From Dendrophyllia cribrosa (taxonomy: Eukaryota > Cnidaria > Anthozoa > Scleractinia > Dendrophylliidae), in assembly GCA_024195265.1 (NCBI GenBank), contig JAJLRJ010000008.1:1746501-1810500 (forward strand): a DNA stretch of 64,000 bases. The letters are read 5' to 3'. Below are positions 41,659 through 51,624 of this stretch, piece by piece. The translations under genes were made by a program, and so were the position numbers. Within the stretch, counting starts at the first letter, position 1; every line of letters begins with the position of its first letter. Below the pieces are notes generated by a model. It ran no database searches and had not been told where the DNA came from. It saw only the letters and a list, made by a program, of their open reading frames with translations.

Positions 41659-42352
41659 ACGCAACCATTTAATTGTCAGCGGAGGCGCCTTGGGTACAGA
41701 TGATTTCAGTATACAAGAAGCCCAGAGATATGGCTGCCGTTTTCACGTCTTGGTACCACGTGATCATTTTTTGGCTCGCGCGAAATGTCGAGTGTTCAAC
41801 GATCCCCAGTTTCATACCCCTGCAGAGCGACAAGAATATTTTCAAAACGTTCGCGTGCTCACTGATGATAAACTGAAAGAGGCAGATGTACATCTCAAAC
41901 ATGCAAATCGAGTGCTAAAACGGACCTTCCCTATTGTATTGGAAGCCAGTAACAATCTCTTGAGACGTAATTATTGTGTGGTGAATGGAGTGGATACGGT
42001 CTACGCTTTTGGAGAGTTCACCCCTGATAAAACGCAAGTGACAGGTGGAACTGGCTGGGCCGTACAACTTGCTTTGGATCTCAACAAAAAGGTGTATGTG
42101 TTTTGCCCTAAAGAGAAACAATGGTTTTCGTTTTCTACATATAGTATGAATGAAAAAGGAACCGGTTATAAAGCGGATATGAAATTTGTTCCTGTCAAGA
42201 AACCCCCCAGCCTGGCTTTTAACAGTGCTATCATTGGTCACAGACTGAATCATTTGAATGTCATTTACCCCGAGGTTCAAGCCCTGTTTCGAAGAACTTT
42301 TATCACGGAGCAGAACATGGAAAAACGCACTGAACAAATGGAACTTTGTTAA
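41600..42352 (+). CDS. SLOG-fold (YspA/LOG-like) nucleotide-binding protein
   Basis: Up to 250 residues; the ATG at 41621 is an alternative start. The N-terminal IVSGGALGTDDFSIQEAQRYG (about 25-45) has the Gly-rich loop and acidic residue of Rossmann-like SLOG proteins. A second glycine motif, TGGTGWAVQLALDLNKKVYVF (about 148-168), follows the strand VDTVYAFG. This pair of motifs is typical of SLOG/YspA-type domains that bind nucleotides or nucleotide derivatives. The C-terminal 50 residues (AIIGHRLNHLNVIYPEVQALF) are unassigned. Such a protein is unusual in a metazoan virus-like element. Two matching hairpins follow the stop. Confidence 0.65.
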   Translation: MTCVSFSMDWCETYNPCNAKRNHLIVSGGALGTDDFSIQEAQRYGCRFHVLVPRDHFLARAKCRVFNDPQFHTPAERQEYFQNVRVLTDDKLKEADVHLKHANRVLKRTFPIVLEASNNLLRRNYCVVNGVDTVYAFGEFTPDKTQVTGGTGWAVQLALDLNKKVYVFCPKEKQWFSFSTYSMNEKGTGYKADMKFVPVKKPPSLAFNSAIIGHRLNHLNVIYPEVQALFRRTFITEQNMEKRTEQMELC

Positions 42353-42377
42353 AGAACATTTTTATTGCCTAATTACA

Positions 42378-42484
42378 AGTGGAACGTGTGTCTTGTCGTA
42401 GTGACAAGACGTCCATATTTTGTGTTTCTGTACTCTTATGTTACACGCAGGAACGTGTGCTTTTTTCTAGTAAAAAAGTGTCCT
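42378..42484 (+). other. Two related stem-loops downstream of the SLOG gene
   Basis: Both begin GGAACGTGTG, continue into a stem-loop and end in (C/T)GTCC, which can pair with the opening GGA.CG. The stems differ: TCTTGTC/GACAAGA in the first and CTTTTTT/AAAAAAG in the second. The loops are similar (GTAGT, CTAGT). Different stems with conserved pairing suggest selection on structure, perhaps in the 3' UTR. Confidence 0.55.
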
Positions 42485-42539
42485 TGTTTACTTTGTTTAA
42501 TACTGTGAAATAAACGAAAATATATTATCAAAATTTCCC

Positions 42540-43109
42540 GACCGTGTATTATTTGTTTGTGTCAGGCTCGCACTTTTACAAAACGCTAACATCTCTTCCC
42601 GCGTTTTTCGGTTGAAGCGAGCAACAAAATTTGTTTTCTCTGTTAGATGTACACTTTTAATTGCTACGTAATCCTCGTTTCGTTTTGTAATTAAAAAAGG
42701 ATTCGTATAAAATTTATATTGTTTAAAGTAGTTCCTGTCTTGTTCTGTTAAGACGAGTATCTAAGAACAACAACAACAAAATACATTCCATTGTAAACAC
42801 TTACATAATAAAATAGCTCTGATCGAAAATAATCTCACATAATCCACATACTTAATGCGTCGAGCATCATGCGCGCCAAAATTACGAATAAAGCAATCTC
42901 TTTAAAATGGCGTATTTAACTGCACGGTTTTAAGAATGCCAATACAGATCAGAACGATGTTTTTAAAGAACGCATTTCACTTTTCCGAAATGCACATTAA
43001 ATCTTAAGCCATATTCACTGTCCGTTCTATAAAAGCGTTCAAATTAAATTTCATATTTACTGAAATATGTCTGAAAACAAGTAATGCGCGCTATGTAAGG
43101 TTTTTTTTT
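42540..43109. other. Gene-free stretch
   Basis: No supportable open frame. An AATAAA signal near 42510 fits the end of the SLOG transcript. Confidence 0.5.
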
Positions 43110-43680
43110 TCAGTCGTCAAATTCTTGATAAAACTTTGCGTCATCCATGACGTTGATCAACGCGATAAGTTTCTGTACCGTTTTAACTTCTACGTAAATC
43201 CAATTACGTCCTTCGAAGGAGAGAAATGGTGCGTGATACCTTATAGTTGATGTTCTTGATGTATGCGCACTAATCTGGGACACTAATTTTACATCAAACA
43301 TGCTCTTTAAAAGTTCTCTATCGTTTTCCAAGAGCACTCTCACCTCTGACATTGGCGTCCTACACATGGGGCAGGTTTCCGTTGCTCCTGGCGTTTCAAG
43401 CCAGCGTTCTAGGCATCTTAAACAAAAAGAAAACACGATATTTAGACAGCAAAGTTATTTCAGACTTAGCTGGTTCTCAAACGGGCCCTTATTATCCAGA
43501 TCGAATTGGAAATCACTGGAGTGGGGAAACCATGAGAAAACAAACTTACCTTCTGTGGATCGGCTGGCCACAACAAGACGTAACCCAACCATCGCTTTCT
43601 TCGTTGAGACAAATTACACATCTTCTTCCATCTTCTCCTCGTTCTTCTACAGACCATTGTGAAGATCCAGATTGGGCCAT
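43110..43680 (-). CDS. Spliced RING-finger protein (putative E3 ligase)
   Basis: Two exons. Exon 1 spans 43680 to 43550. A 133-bp intron (43549-43417) has GTAAGT at the donor and a pyrimidine-rich TTTGTTTAAG at the acceptor. Exon 2 runs from 43416 to 43110. The reading phase is kept and gives about 145 residues. Exon 1 carries CVICLNEE and SCCGQPIH; exon 2 supplies CLERWLE and TCPMCRTPM. This completes a RING-type cluster in which Gln stands at a usual zinc-ligand position. The C-terminal 80 residues are unassigned. RING proteins of DNA viruses often redirect ubiquitination; a similar role here is inferred. The intron was found by eye and is not confirmed by transcripts. Confidence 0.65.
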
Positions 43681-43696
43681 GTTGTTCGAAAGTAAC

Positions 43697-43757
43697 AGTA
43701 AGCGGAGAGTAAGCGGAGAGTAAGCGGAGAGTAAGCGGAGAGTAAGGGGAGAGTAAC
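43697..43757. repeat. 11-bp minisatellite AGTAAGCGGAG
   Basis: About five head-to-tail copies of AGTAAGCGGAG directly upstream of the RING gene start (minus strand). It may be part of the promoter or a neutral repeat. Confidence 0.8.
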
Positions 43758-43904
43758 CGGATTGCTGTCAAGCGAGCGAGTTGTCAAGGACAAGTGATTT
43801 TTTCCCGCTTTTGCCGTTCTTTCTTACCGTTACAACTTCGTTTGCTCTATTGTTATTTTTTTTATTGTATTTGGGACGAACCAATCAGCTCACTTATCTT
43901 AGTT

Positions 43905-44027
43905 CGGATATTAGCGTCTATATACGGATGGCTTTGAAAACCCATTCAAGAATTAAGATGGACTTTAGCGTCCCTCGTGCTTACGTTTGCAATAACCAAT
44001 AAAGATCATTTGGAAAGTAGCGTCTCC
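43905..44027. promoter_or_regulatory. Three spaced GGA....AGCGTC motifs
   Basis: CGGATATTAGCGTC (43905), GGACTTTAGCGTCC (43960) and GGAAAGTAGCGTC (44012) lie about 54 bp apart in non-coding DNA. The same motif type occurs three times at 51625-51743. A shared factor-binding site is the simplest reading. Confidence 0.45.
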
Positions 44028-44447
44028 TCGTGACTCAGATGGAACAGACCAATCTCTACACGTCTTCTGATAGCGCCCACTCGTGGTTGACTTTCAAAAG
44101 AACCATTCACCGTTCTTTTTTTCATCGATAATAACTGTAGTGTCGCTTTGCCTGACTTCAATTCATTACAAGCATTCGAAGAGTAAAGGACGTCGTTCAA
44201 GCAGTAAGAACAGAGAGAAGAATCGTTGCGAAGACAGGTAAGATTCCTTCAGTTTTTAACGCCGCAATTTTGAATGAAATGACGCACGTATGTTTCTAAG
44301 CAATCTCAATTGAAGCTTACTCCTCGCTAGCAAAGTTTTTTTTTTCTTTTTCAAAGCAATCTTGTTTGTAGTTTAGTTCTCGCTAGTAAACGTTTTTAAA
44401 TCGAGTTAGTTTGTACGAAAACCTGTGTGCAGAAATTTGATTTCTCG

Positions 44448-44467
44448 GGGGGGGGGGGGGGGGGGGC
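44448..44467. repeat. Poly-G tract
   Basis: About 20 G in a row in non-coding DNA; exact length uncertain. Confidence 0.75.
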
Positions 44468-44816
44468 AAACGGTTTTTCGTTCTAGGCGGTAAAACCGGC
44501 GGGAAACGTTTCGGTAGCAATAATTGTGATGCGTTTTATTCACTCCAGGTTTGTAAACAAAAATCGCGTTCGTTTGAAAGCAAGCCCGTTTGAAGATTAG
44601 TTCTCTTTGGAAAATGTTTTTCTTTAAACCGATCAACTTTGTACGAAACAAAATTTTGTGCGCGGTTTAGAAGCCAACGCATTTGAATTCCTTTTTGGGC
44701 GTTAAATTTAAAGCGTTAATTGTTTCGGTAGCAGTAATTGTGATGCGCTTCAAGTTTTTCTTTTTAAATAATCAAAGTTTTGATGATTAAAACATGTTTT
44801 TTTTTATTATATTACA

Positions 44817-44881
44817 GTTTGTACGGGAAAGAGTTGTATGTCAGCCGACGGAGTTCTCTCAGAAAGAACCTATACTGATCC
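44817..44881 (+). other. Candidate small coding exon upstream of pPolB
   Basis: A stretch preceded by an acceptor-like TTATATTACAG and followed by a donor GTAAGAC contains ATG and 15 codons ending in phase 1. An acceptor-like TTTCCACTTTAG at 46290-46301 would continue in the pPolB frame with matching phase. This could provide an alternative, spliced start for pPolB. The evidence is signals and phase only. Confidence 0.3.
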
Positions 44882-44889
44882 AGGTAAGA

Positions 44890-45540
44890 CAAATGTGTCC
44901 GTGTAAATGTTAGAGCTTCCAACTGTGATTCTTATGCGTATGTTTAGTTTTAGAGTATTCTTTTTGTTCACAGAGATTTCTTTAATTTAGTCCAGCGGTG
45001 TCATTCTTGCCGCTGCCGCTGCCGTCTCGTCCAGGATTTTCAAGTTGCAGAAGCCCTCGTGAAAGCGTGTATTCAACCTGAAATATCTTTGACCCTCACA
45101 AGTGTATTCGTTTAAAATAGGACAATCTATGAGTGAACTAGTGCATTGTCATTTTTGTCTCAAGGATAAATGTTTTCCGAGACATGAGTTTAACGTACGA
45201 GGCAAATTTGAAGAAATTAGGTGCTTTCATGTTAATAAACCGTTGATCGCGAGCTTAATTCGCTTTCAAACCACGGGTGAAAAACCTGCTATACAAAAAG
45301 GAAATAAGAAAAGAAATCTGATAAACCTTATATTTTAGCTGTTGTTCATTTCGTCTCCCGTATTATAAACAAACTATTGGTTTTCTTATGAAACTACGGT
45401 AAACTTTCGATTATGATCCTTGGGCGTATATTATTTTTTAATGACTTACTGGGAAGGGCTTATTATTGGACGGAATTTTGCGTTTCAAAGTGAGTGAGGA
45501 TTGATTATAATCGAACGTTTACTGTAGTCCTGATAATATA
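44890..45540. other. Stretch with one weak open frame
   Basis: A 78-codon frame (45102-45338 +) with ELVHCHFCLKDKCFP could encode a small Cys-rich protein. It has no TATA box of the type used by neighbours and no recognised domain. Confidence 0.25.
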
Positions 45541-45544
45541 CGAA

Positions 45545-46080
45545 TGAACGCCATCTTGAATAAAGTAAAGCCTGTAGTGATGTGTAATCGATGACTACAT
45601 GACGACATAGCCGCCATCTTGAATTGATTAATAGGAAAACTTCGTGACGATTACACAAACACTCGATCAAGTCCTGGGTGGAGGGTGGGTAACCGCTGAC
45701 TACATAGTATTGTGGGCTCAAGTCATACACTACTCTGAATAAATCAAACATTTTAGTAAGGTCGCCATCTTGAATTGATTAATAGGAAAACTTTGTGACG
45801 ATTACACAGACACTCGATCAAGTCCTTGGGTGGAGGGTGGGTAACCGCTGACTACATAGTGTCAAACAGCACTGTTGCCTCAAGTCTTACACTACTCGGA
45901 ATAAATCAAAATGCAAAGGTCGCCATCTTGAATTGGTTAATAGGAAACGTCGTGACGACTACACAAACACTTCTTTGGGTCCTCGGTTATTCGCTGACTA
46001 CATAACGTCATAGTAACGCGGACTCAAGTCATTTACTATGCTGAATAAACATGAGGTTATAGTAATGAGGGCTCAAGTCA
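45545..46080. repeat. ~155-bp tandem repeats upstream of pPolB
   Basis: Three to four diverged copies of a unit with CGCCATCTTGAATTG(A/G)TTAATAGGAAA, CGTGACGA.TACACA.ACACT, GGTAACCGCTGACTACATA and CTCAAGTCAT.CACTA occur, with starts near 45550, 45610, 45761 and 45919. No coding potential. Its place before the pPolB promoter suggests a control or origin region. Confidence 0.75.
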
Positions 46081-46247
46081 AATCTTGACATTTTTTCGAG
46101 CATGACTAGCTTTCGGATCGAGAAAAAAAAACTGCACCGCAGAGGGTACACATTTGCAAACTTTGGTGTATGAAACAACCAAGTATGAAAAGCAAAAAAT
46201 AATAATAATAATAAAAAAAAGAACGAATCTGTGATAACCTTATAGGG

Positions 46248-46255
46248 TATAAAAG
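46248..46255 (+). promoter_or_regulatory. TATA box of pPolB (element 2)
   Basis: TATAAAAG lies 68 bp before the ATG at 46316 and 20 bp before the more upstream ATG at 46268. This favours 46316 as the start of the unspliced message. Confidence 0.6.
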
Positions 46256-46315
46256 CCAAATACCCTTTTGACATTTATCATTTCCACTTTAGATCAAAAC
46301 AGCAATGAGGATAAC

Positions 46316-49300
46316 ATGGATGGGGGGGAAGTGAACGAATTAAGCTTAGAAGCATCGCTTGAAGACGACAGCTTGTGCGTAGAAGCAGCTGAAAGCTATG
46401 AGAGCCAAAGTGAATTTCAAAGCTATTGTGGGGCGAACATTCATTGCCATGAGCCCGGGGTCTTGGAATTTCAATTACAGCCGTACATCAATCAAATCAG
46501 TCAACGCCATGGGGTACATGAGCGACATTTTACCACACGCATACAACAACGTGGTGGGTTCATCCCTGCTGACAGCATTACAACAGCCATTCGTGATGGT
46601 CTGCAAAGAGCTATAGAACAAGTCTTGGAATTGTCTGACGATGACGACAGAGACCAAGATCGACTGTACATCAATTTAGCTTCAAATCGAATCGGAAATA
46701 GTTACCATGGTTGGGGTGGTCGCATCGCTGAATTCCGTCAGAATGGGGCAGGTGTAGATGCTATCGTCCAACGTTTACAAAACATGTTAAACAGTAATCA
46801 ACAATTCGAAATGGATGATTCATTTCAACTATCTATCACTCGTGCCAGTGCTGCGCCTCGAGGCCGAGGCAAGTCACGACAAAGCAAAGCTGGCCATCAA
46901 AGTATTCAATCTTTACGTGTGTACAAGCGCAGCATCATTCAAATTAAAAACAGTGATGATTTGTGTTGCGCACGCGCTATTGTGACCGCTAGAGCTAAAG
47001 TGGATGCACACCCTCAATATAGTTCATTTCGTCATGGTGGCAAAATCCAGGAGAGAGCAGCGCAAGAACTTCATGTGGAGGCCGGGGTGTCTTTAGGTCC
47101 TTGTGGCTATGAGGAACTTAAAACATTTGCGCAAACAGACAGTCTGAAAGACTATGAACTGCTCGTAGTAGACAGTCGTTTAAACTATCGAGTGACATCC
47201 TTTTCAAAAGATTCTAAAGGCAAAAAGATTGTTCTTCTTTATGTGGACGGACATTATGATGTGGTCACCAGTTTGCCCGGACTTTTTGGAAGTAGTTATT
47301 TCTGCTACAAATGTCAACACCCGTACAACACTAAAGACAAACACAAGTGTCACAAAGCTGTATTGTGTCGATGCTGTCTGCAAGAAGGCTGTCCAGATTT
47401 TCTGGAAGCATTGAAGCATCGCCAAAAGGCCACACTCCCTTGCGTCGCCTGCAACCGATGTTTCTTTGGTACCACCTGTTTTGACGCTCACCGCTTCAAA
47501 AATACTCAAAACAAACCAGAACCTGTTATGAGTAAAACCGTTTGTGGCACACGGCGTCGATGTCGCATGTGTCACAAACTAGAAGTAGGATGGTCGAACA
47601 TTAAGGAACATCAATGCTACCATGGCGAATGTCCATCTTGTAAGAATTATGTGGATTTACGCGTTCACAAATGCGTTAGTCAACGACTCAAATCACCCGC
47701 CGAACAGAAGGAAGAGGAACGCCTGAAAAGCAAAAAAAGGAAACGTAAACATTCAAAACACAAATCACGCAAACGAGGTCCTGCTTCCAATGAAACTGGT
47801 GTGGAAACCGAGGAGGAAAACGACGAAAAGAAACCGCCGATTCTTGTTTTCTTTGACATAGAAGCAATGCAATCAAAAGAACAGCATGAACCCAATTTAC
47901 TCATTGCACAAGTTGAAGAACGTGACACCATGCATCGGTTTGAAGGACCAGACTGTGTAAAGCAATTTTTGAACTGGTTAGAGACTTTGACCGAGAATGG
48001 TCAACAGCCCTTAACTGTCATAGCGCATAATTTCCAAGGTCATGATGGGCATTTCTGCGTGAAGGAGTATCGGAAACAAGCACGCCTGATAGATCGTGTT
48101 CTTAATGGAGCCAAAATTTTGCAGCTGACCTTGGACGACATTCGTTTCATTGACAGTCTGTCTTTTTTTCAAATGCCCCTATCTGCTTTTCCCAAAACGT
48201 TTGGGATTTCAGAGTTAAAGAAGGGCTATTTTCCTCATCAGTTCAATGTACCAGATCACCAAGAGTATGTGGGAGAGATGCCTGCCATTGATTATTACAC
48301 TCCTCAGCACATGTCAGTCAAGGGGCGAAAAGAATTTGAAGAATGGTACAAAGAAAAGAAACAGAACGGTCAATCCTTTGATTTTCGAGAGGAGTTGATT
48401 GCTTACTGTGAATCTGATGTACAACTCTTGAAAGAAGGCTGTTTGACTTTCAAAACTTTGTTTGAAAATATTTCAGGCTTTAACCCCTTCACAAAGATGA
48501 CGATTGCTTCTGCGTGTAATGCAGATTTTCGCATGAACAGAATGGTCGAGGGAACTTTAGCCAATGAACCTTTAATGGGTTGGCGTGGCAACATGAATCA
48601 ATCCCATGTTGCAATGGAGTGGCTCTACTGGGAAGAAGAACAGTTAAGACGGGCTGAACGTTCAGCACTCAGTGAGGAAGATCGAATGGCAGAAGATCTG
48701 ATGGCGTTGGCGTATCCTGACGAACCTCCCACCGTTCGAGTTGACCGAATCCAACATGCCAAAAACCAAGGAGAGTACCTGGTTCCTAACTCACACTATC
48801 ATGTTGATGGTTATGATGCATGCACTAACACTGTGTATGAGTTCATGGGATGTTATTTCCATGGCTGCCCTTCTTGCTTTCCAAACCGTGACGAAATTCA
48901 CTCCCGACACATTGGAGTGACAATGCGTGAAGTACACCAACGCACACTGAAAAAGATAACTCATCTTGAAAGCCGAGCGTATTTGGTGAAAGAAATGTGG
49001 GAATGTCGTTGGAAGCGATTAAAACAAGAATGTAAAGAGGTGGCTGATTTTGTACAAGACCTCGACTTACAGCCACCTTTACAGCCTCGAGACGCCTTCT
49101 TTGGTGGTCGTACAAATGCAATCAAGCTTTACCATCAAATTCAAGAAGGAGAAGAAATCCGCTACGTGGATTTCACAAGTCTCTACCCGTTCGTAAATAA
49201 AACTAAAGAGTACCCGAAGAAACATCCTGTCTTCATTAGCAGTCCTTCCGTGGAACAATGGCCCCAGTACTTTGGGTTGGTTCGCTACACCCTGTTGCCT

Positions 49301-50467
49301 CCTTACGGTCTCTACCACCCAGTCCTTCCTCACCGCTGTGAAGACAAGTTGGTTTTTCCACTTTGCAGAACCTGTGCTGAAACTGAAATGATGAAACCAC
49401 GATCAGAGCGTTCGTCTTGGTGTCAACACACACCGCAAGAACGGTATTTGACGGGTACGTGGTGCACCCCAGAAGTACAAAAAGCGCTGGAAATGGGGTA
49501 CGAGATGGTACAGCTCCATGAAGTGTGGCATTTCGAAGAGAAATCATGCGATCTTTTTAAAGATTACATCAATACTTGGCTTAAAATTAAACAGGAAGCT
49601 AGTGGGTGGCCTGGGCATGTGGGTACTGACGAAAGCAAGCGTCAAGCCTATCTCCATAATTACTTTGAGCATGAAGGCATTCAACTGGAGTACCACAAGG
49701 TGAAGAAAAACCCTGGTTTGAGATCCTTAGCCAAGATGATGCTTAACAGCTTCTGGGGGAAGTTCGGACAACTTCTCAACAAAACCCAAGTGCGCCAGTT
49801 CAATGATCCGGTAAAGTTCCATGAACATTTAGAAACGGATGCGTACAAAGTGCAGCAAGTGACCGTCATCGATGATGACATTGTAGAAGTCCTCTACAAA
49901 CACCACGAAAACGATGTCCCGTTGTTACCAAACTTGAACATCTTTGTGGCCTGCTTTACAACTTGTTACGCTCGTTTGCATCTGTACGAGACATTAGAAA
50001 AGCTCAACGAACGTGTTCTCTACATGGATACCGACAGTGTAATTTACCTGCATCGCCCCAATCAGTACAACCCGACTCTAGGTGTCTACTTAGGAGAATT
50101 TACCAGTGAACTCGATCCCGGAGATCACATCACTGAATTTGTCAGCGGCGGTCCTAAAAACTACGGATACCTGACAAAAAAGGGAAAGAAGGAATGCAAA
50201 GGACGCGGTTTCAAGTTAAATTGCGAAGGACAACAACAGTTGAATTATGATGCGCTTCGAGAAAATCTGCTCAAAGAAATTCAACAACCACTAACTAAGC
50301 CACGCGAGCGTCAAATTGTCAACAGTCTTCATATTGTTCGCGACACCAAAACTTCAGATTTATTTACTTTTCCACAATTTCAACATTACAAGCTTGTATT
50401 TGACAAGCGAGTCTTTGACCCACACACATTTCAATCTTACCCGTATGGATACGCCGCTGCTCATTAA
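46316..50467 (+). CDS. polB: Protein-primed DNA polymerase B of element 2
   Basis: 1383 residues from 46316 (the open frame reaches back to 46268). A large Cys/His cluster, CYKCQHPY...CPSC...VHKC, covers residues about 330-460 and is followed by a Lys/Arg-rich stretch. Exonuclease motifs are VFFDIEAM (about 513), IAHNFQGHDGHF (about 570) and YCESDVQLL (about 697). An insert with HVDGYDACTNTVYEFMGCYF and GCPSC (about 830-860) looks like the Vsr-type endonuclease segment seen in some Polinton polymerases. Polymerase motifs are A VDFTSLYPFVNK (about 951), B MLNSFWGKFGQ (about 1143) and C YMDTDSVIYL (about 1237). The frame is intact. It is only distantly related to the Polinton-1 enzyme. Confidence 0.93.
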   Translation: MDGGEVNELSLEASLEDDSLCVEAAESYESQSEFQSYCGANIHCHEPGVLEFQLQPYINQISQRHGVHERHFTTRIQQRGGFIPADSITTAIRDGLQRAIEQVLELSDDDDRDQDRLYINLASNRIGNSYHGWGGRIAEFRQNGAGVDAIVQRLQNMLNSNQQFEMDDSFQLSITRASAAPRGRGKSRQSKAGHQSIQSLRVYKRSIIQIKNSDDLCCARAIVTARAKVDAHPQYSSFRHGGKIQERAAQELHVEAGVSLGPCGYEELKTFAQTDSLKDYELLVVDSRLNYRVTSFSKDSKGKKIVLLYVDGHYDVVTSLPGLFGSSYFCYKCQHPYNTKDKHKCHKAVLCRCCLQEGCPDFLEALKHRQKATLPCVACNRCFFGTTCFDAHRFKNTQNKPEPVMSKTVCGTRRRCRMCHKLEVGWSNIKEHQCYHGECPSCKNYVDLRVHKCVSQRLKSPAEQKEEERLKSKKRKRKHSKHKSRKRGPASNETGVETEEENDEKKPPILVFFDIEAMQSKEQHEPNLLIAQVEERDTMHRFEGPDCVKQFLNWLETLTENGQQPLTVIAHNFQGHDGHFCVKEYRKQARLIDRVLNGAKILQLTLDDIRFIDSLSFFQMPLSAFPKTFGISELKKGYFPHQFNVPDHQEYVGEMPAIDYYTPQHMSVKGRKEFEEWYKEKKQNGQSFDFREELIAYCESDVQLLKEGCLTFKTLFENISGFNPFTKMTIASACNADFRMNRMVEGTLANEPLMGWRGNMNQSHVAMEWLYWEEEQLRRAERSALSEEDRMAEDLMALAYPDEPPTVRVDRIQHAKNQGEYLVPNSHYHVDGYDACTNTVYEFMGCYFHGCPSCFPNRDEIHSRHIGVTMREVHQRTLKKITHLESRAYLVKEMWECRWKRLKQECKEVADFVQDLDLQPPLQPRDAFFGGRTNAIKLYHQIQEGEEIRYVDFTSLYPFVNKTKEYPKKHPVFISSPSVEQWPQYFGLVRYTLLPPYGLYHPVLPHRCEDKLVFPLCRTCAETEMMKPRSERSSWCQHTPQERYLTGTWCTPEVQKALEMGYEMVQLHEVWHFEEKSCDLFKDYINTWLKIKQEASGWPGHVGTDESKRQAYLHNYFEHEGIQLEYHKVKKNPGLRSLAKMMLNSFWGKFGQLLNKTQVRQFNDPVKFHEHLETDAYKVQQVTVIDDDIVEVLYKHHENDVPLLPNLNIFVACFTTCYARLHLYETLEKLNERVLYMDTDSVIYLHRPNQYNPTLGVYLGEFTSELDPGDHITEFVSGGPKNYGYLTKKGKKECKGRGFKLNCEGQQQLNYDALRENLLKEIQQPLTKPRERQIVNSLHIVRDTKTSDLFTFPQFQHYKLVFDKRVFDPHTFQSYPYGYAAAH

Positions 50468-50559
50468 ATAATGTAATTTTTTTTTTCACTTGTAAATAGT
50501 TTTCCCCCTCGGCGAATGGGTGCGGCTGTGACATGGCTTCTGGCACTCCTTCCAATTTT

Positions 50560-50567
50560 TATAAAAG
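50560..50567 (+). promoter_or_regulatory. TATA box
   Basis: TATAAAAG, 75 bp before the ATG at 50635. A second box, TATAAAAAG, at 50715-50723 lies 59 bp before the ATG at 50782. The two suggest alternative messages for the following gene. Confidence 0.45.
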
Positions 50568-50781
50568 AAAAGGGACGTCTAGTCATTAGGGCTTGACCCA
50601 CGTTCCCGCATGTATATAGGCTGATAGATAATAAATGTGTTTAAACCAAACAATCCATGTGAGTGATTCCTTTGTGTTTAGTGAACAATATAATTTTTTC
50701 AAGCTTTGGAGAGCTATAAAAAGAGACCAGAACTGTCTTAAACCAGTCGTTGCTATTATCAGCTTGTCTAAAGAGCGTCTT

Positions 50782-51087
50782 ATGCAATGGATTTTTGCTC
50801 AAATGGGAGAGGAAGGAAATGTACTTGTCCAAAACTTGATTTCTTCAGAGGACTTTCAAACCAGTTGTCCTGAGGCGATGTTTCTAGCTTTCCTAGAGCG
50901 GTGTAATGGACGCGTCAGACCATTTGATGTTATGTTCTACTATGAATGTCTAAGACGAGGGTTGTCGCCTGTGTTATTTGAAGCCTACCGAGATCGTTTG
51001 TTTCGCGTTCATCGACGTCACGTCCCTTCGTGGATCACTTTGCTACGTATGATGTTTAAACTGATATGGACGCAATGTAAACTATAA
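50782..51087 (+). CDS. Small helical protein of unknown function
   Basis: 101 residues from 50782; an upstream in-frame ATG at 50635 gives 150 residues, but that part contains a TATAAAAAG box and has poor coding character. The sequence is all-helical by composition: MQWIFAQMGEEGNVLVQNLI, AMFLAFLERCNG and PFDVMFYYECLRRG. Five or six amphipathic helices of this size could form a death-fold-like bundle, which is speculative. No family recognised. Confidence 0.5.
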   Translation: MQWIFAQMGEEGNVLVQNLISSEDFQTSCPEAMFLAFLERCNGRVRPFDVMFYYECLRRGLSPVLFEAYRDRLFRVHRRHVPSWITLLRMMFKLIWTQCKL

Positions 51088-51090
51088 AAG
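51083..51090 (+). promoter_or_regulatory. TATA box
   Basis: TATAAAAG overlapping the stop of the previous gene, 18 bp before the ATG at 51108. Confidence 0.5.
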
Positions 51091-51107
51091 TCTACACCTC
51101 ACAGAAT

Positions 51108-51611
51108 ATGTCACAGTTTAAACAAGTCACCATGCAGTATCTTCAAAACGAAAAGTTACGGACAGAACTTAAAGACAGTGAATGGAAACGTTTATGGATA
51201 CTAGCCGTCATGTACAAGATGAAAGAAAAAACAGAAAGTGTCGTGCTCACGGATGCTGCCGTGTATTAGAACCGTCATGCCATGTATTGGACCCGTCTGA
51301 GTCAAACTTTGTTGGATTTATTATCAACCAAAGCCATCGAGTTTGATCAAGTGTTGAGTCAATTTCACGATTTGGCGTGCTTGTATGGGGTGGTGAAACC
51401 CTTGTTTAGTATGGACGACCTCCAGTTTTGTTTCAAGATGTTACGAAACAGTCCGGACTGCTTTGAACTCTACATCCTGTTATTTGGGTGTGTCATGGAT
51501 CTAAGGGGCGTCTTTGTATATGAACACGTGAATTTTACTCACGAACAAATGGATCACCTAATGGGGTGGGACCGAGACATGGACCTCCAGGGAATCGACG
51601 TGGTTCGTTAA
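51108..51611 (+). pseudogene. Unknown gene with an in-frame TAG
   Basis: One frame runs from ATG 51108 to the stop at 51611, interrupted by TAG at 51267-51269 (codon 54). The first part is a charged helix (MQYLQNEKLRTELKDSEWKRL). The second (from 51282) reads MYWTRLSQTLLDLLST, FHDLACLYGVVKPLF and ELYILLFGCVMDL. It could be one gene with a nonsense mutation or two adjacent small genes in the same frame. No domain recognised. Confidence 0.5.
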
Positions 51612-51624
51612 CTTGTCCTTATTT

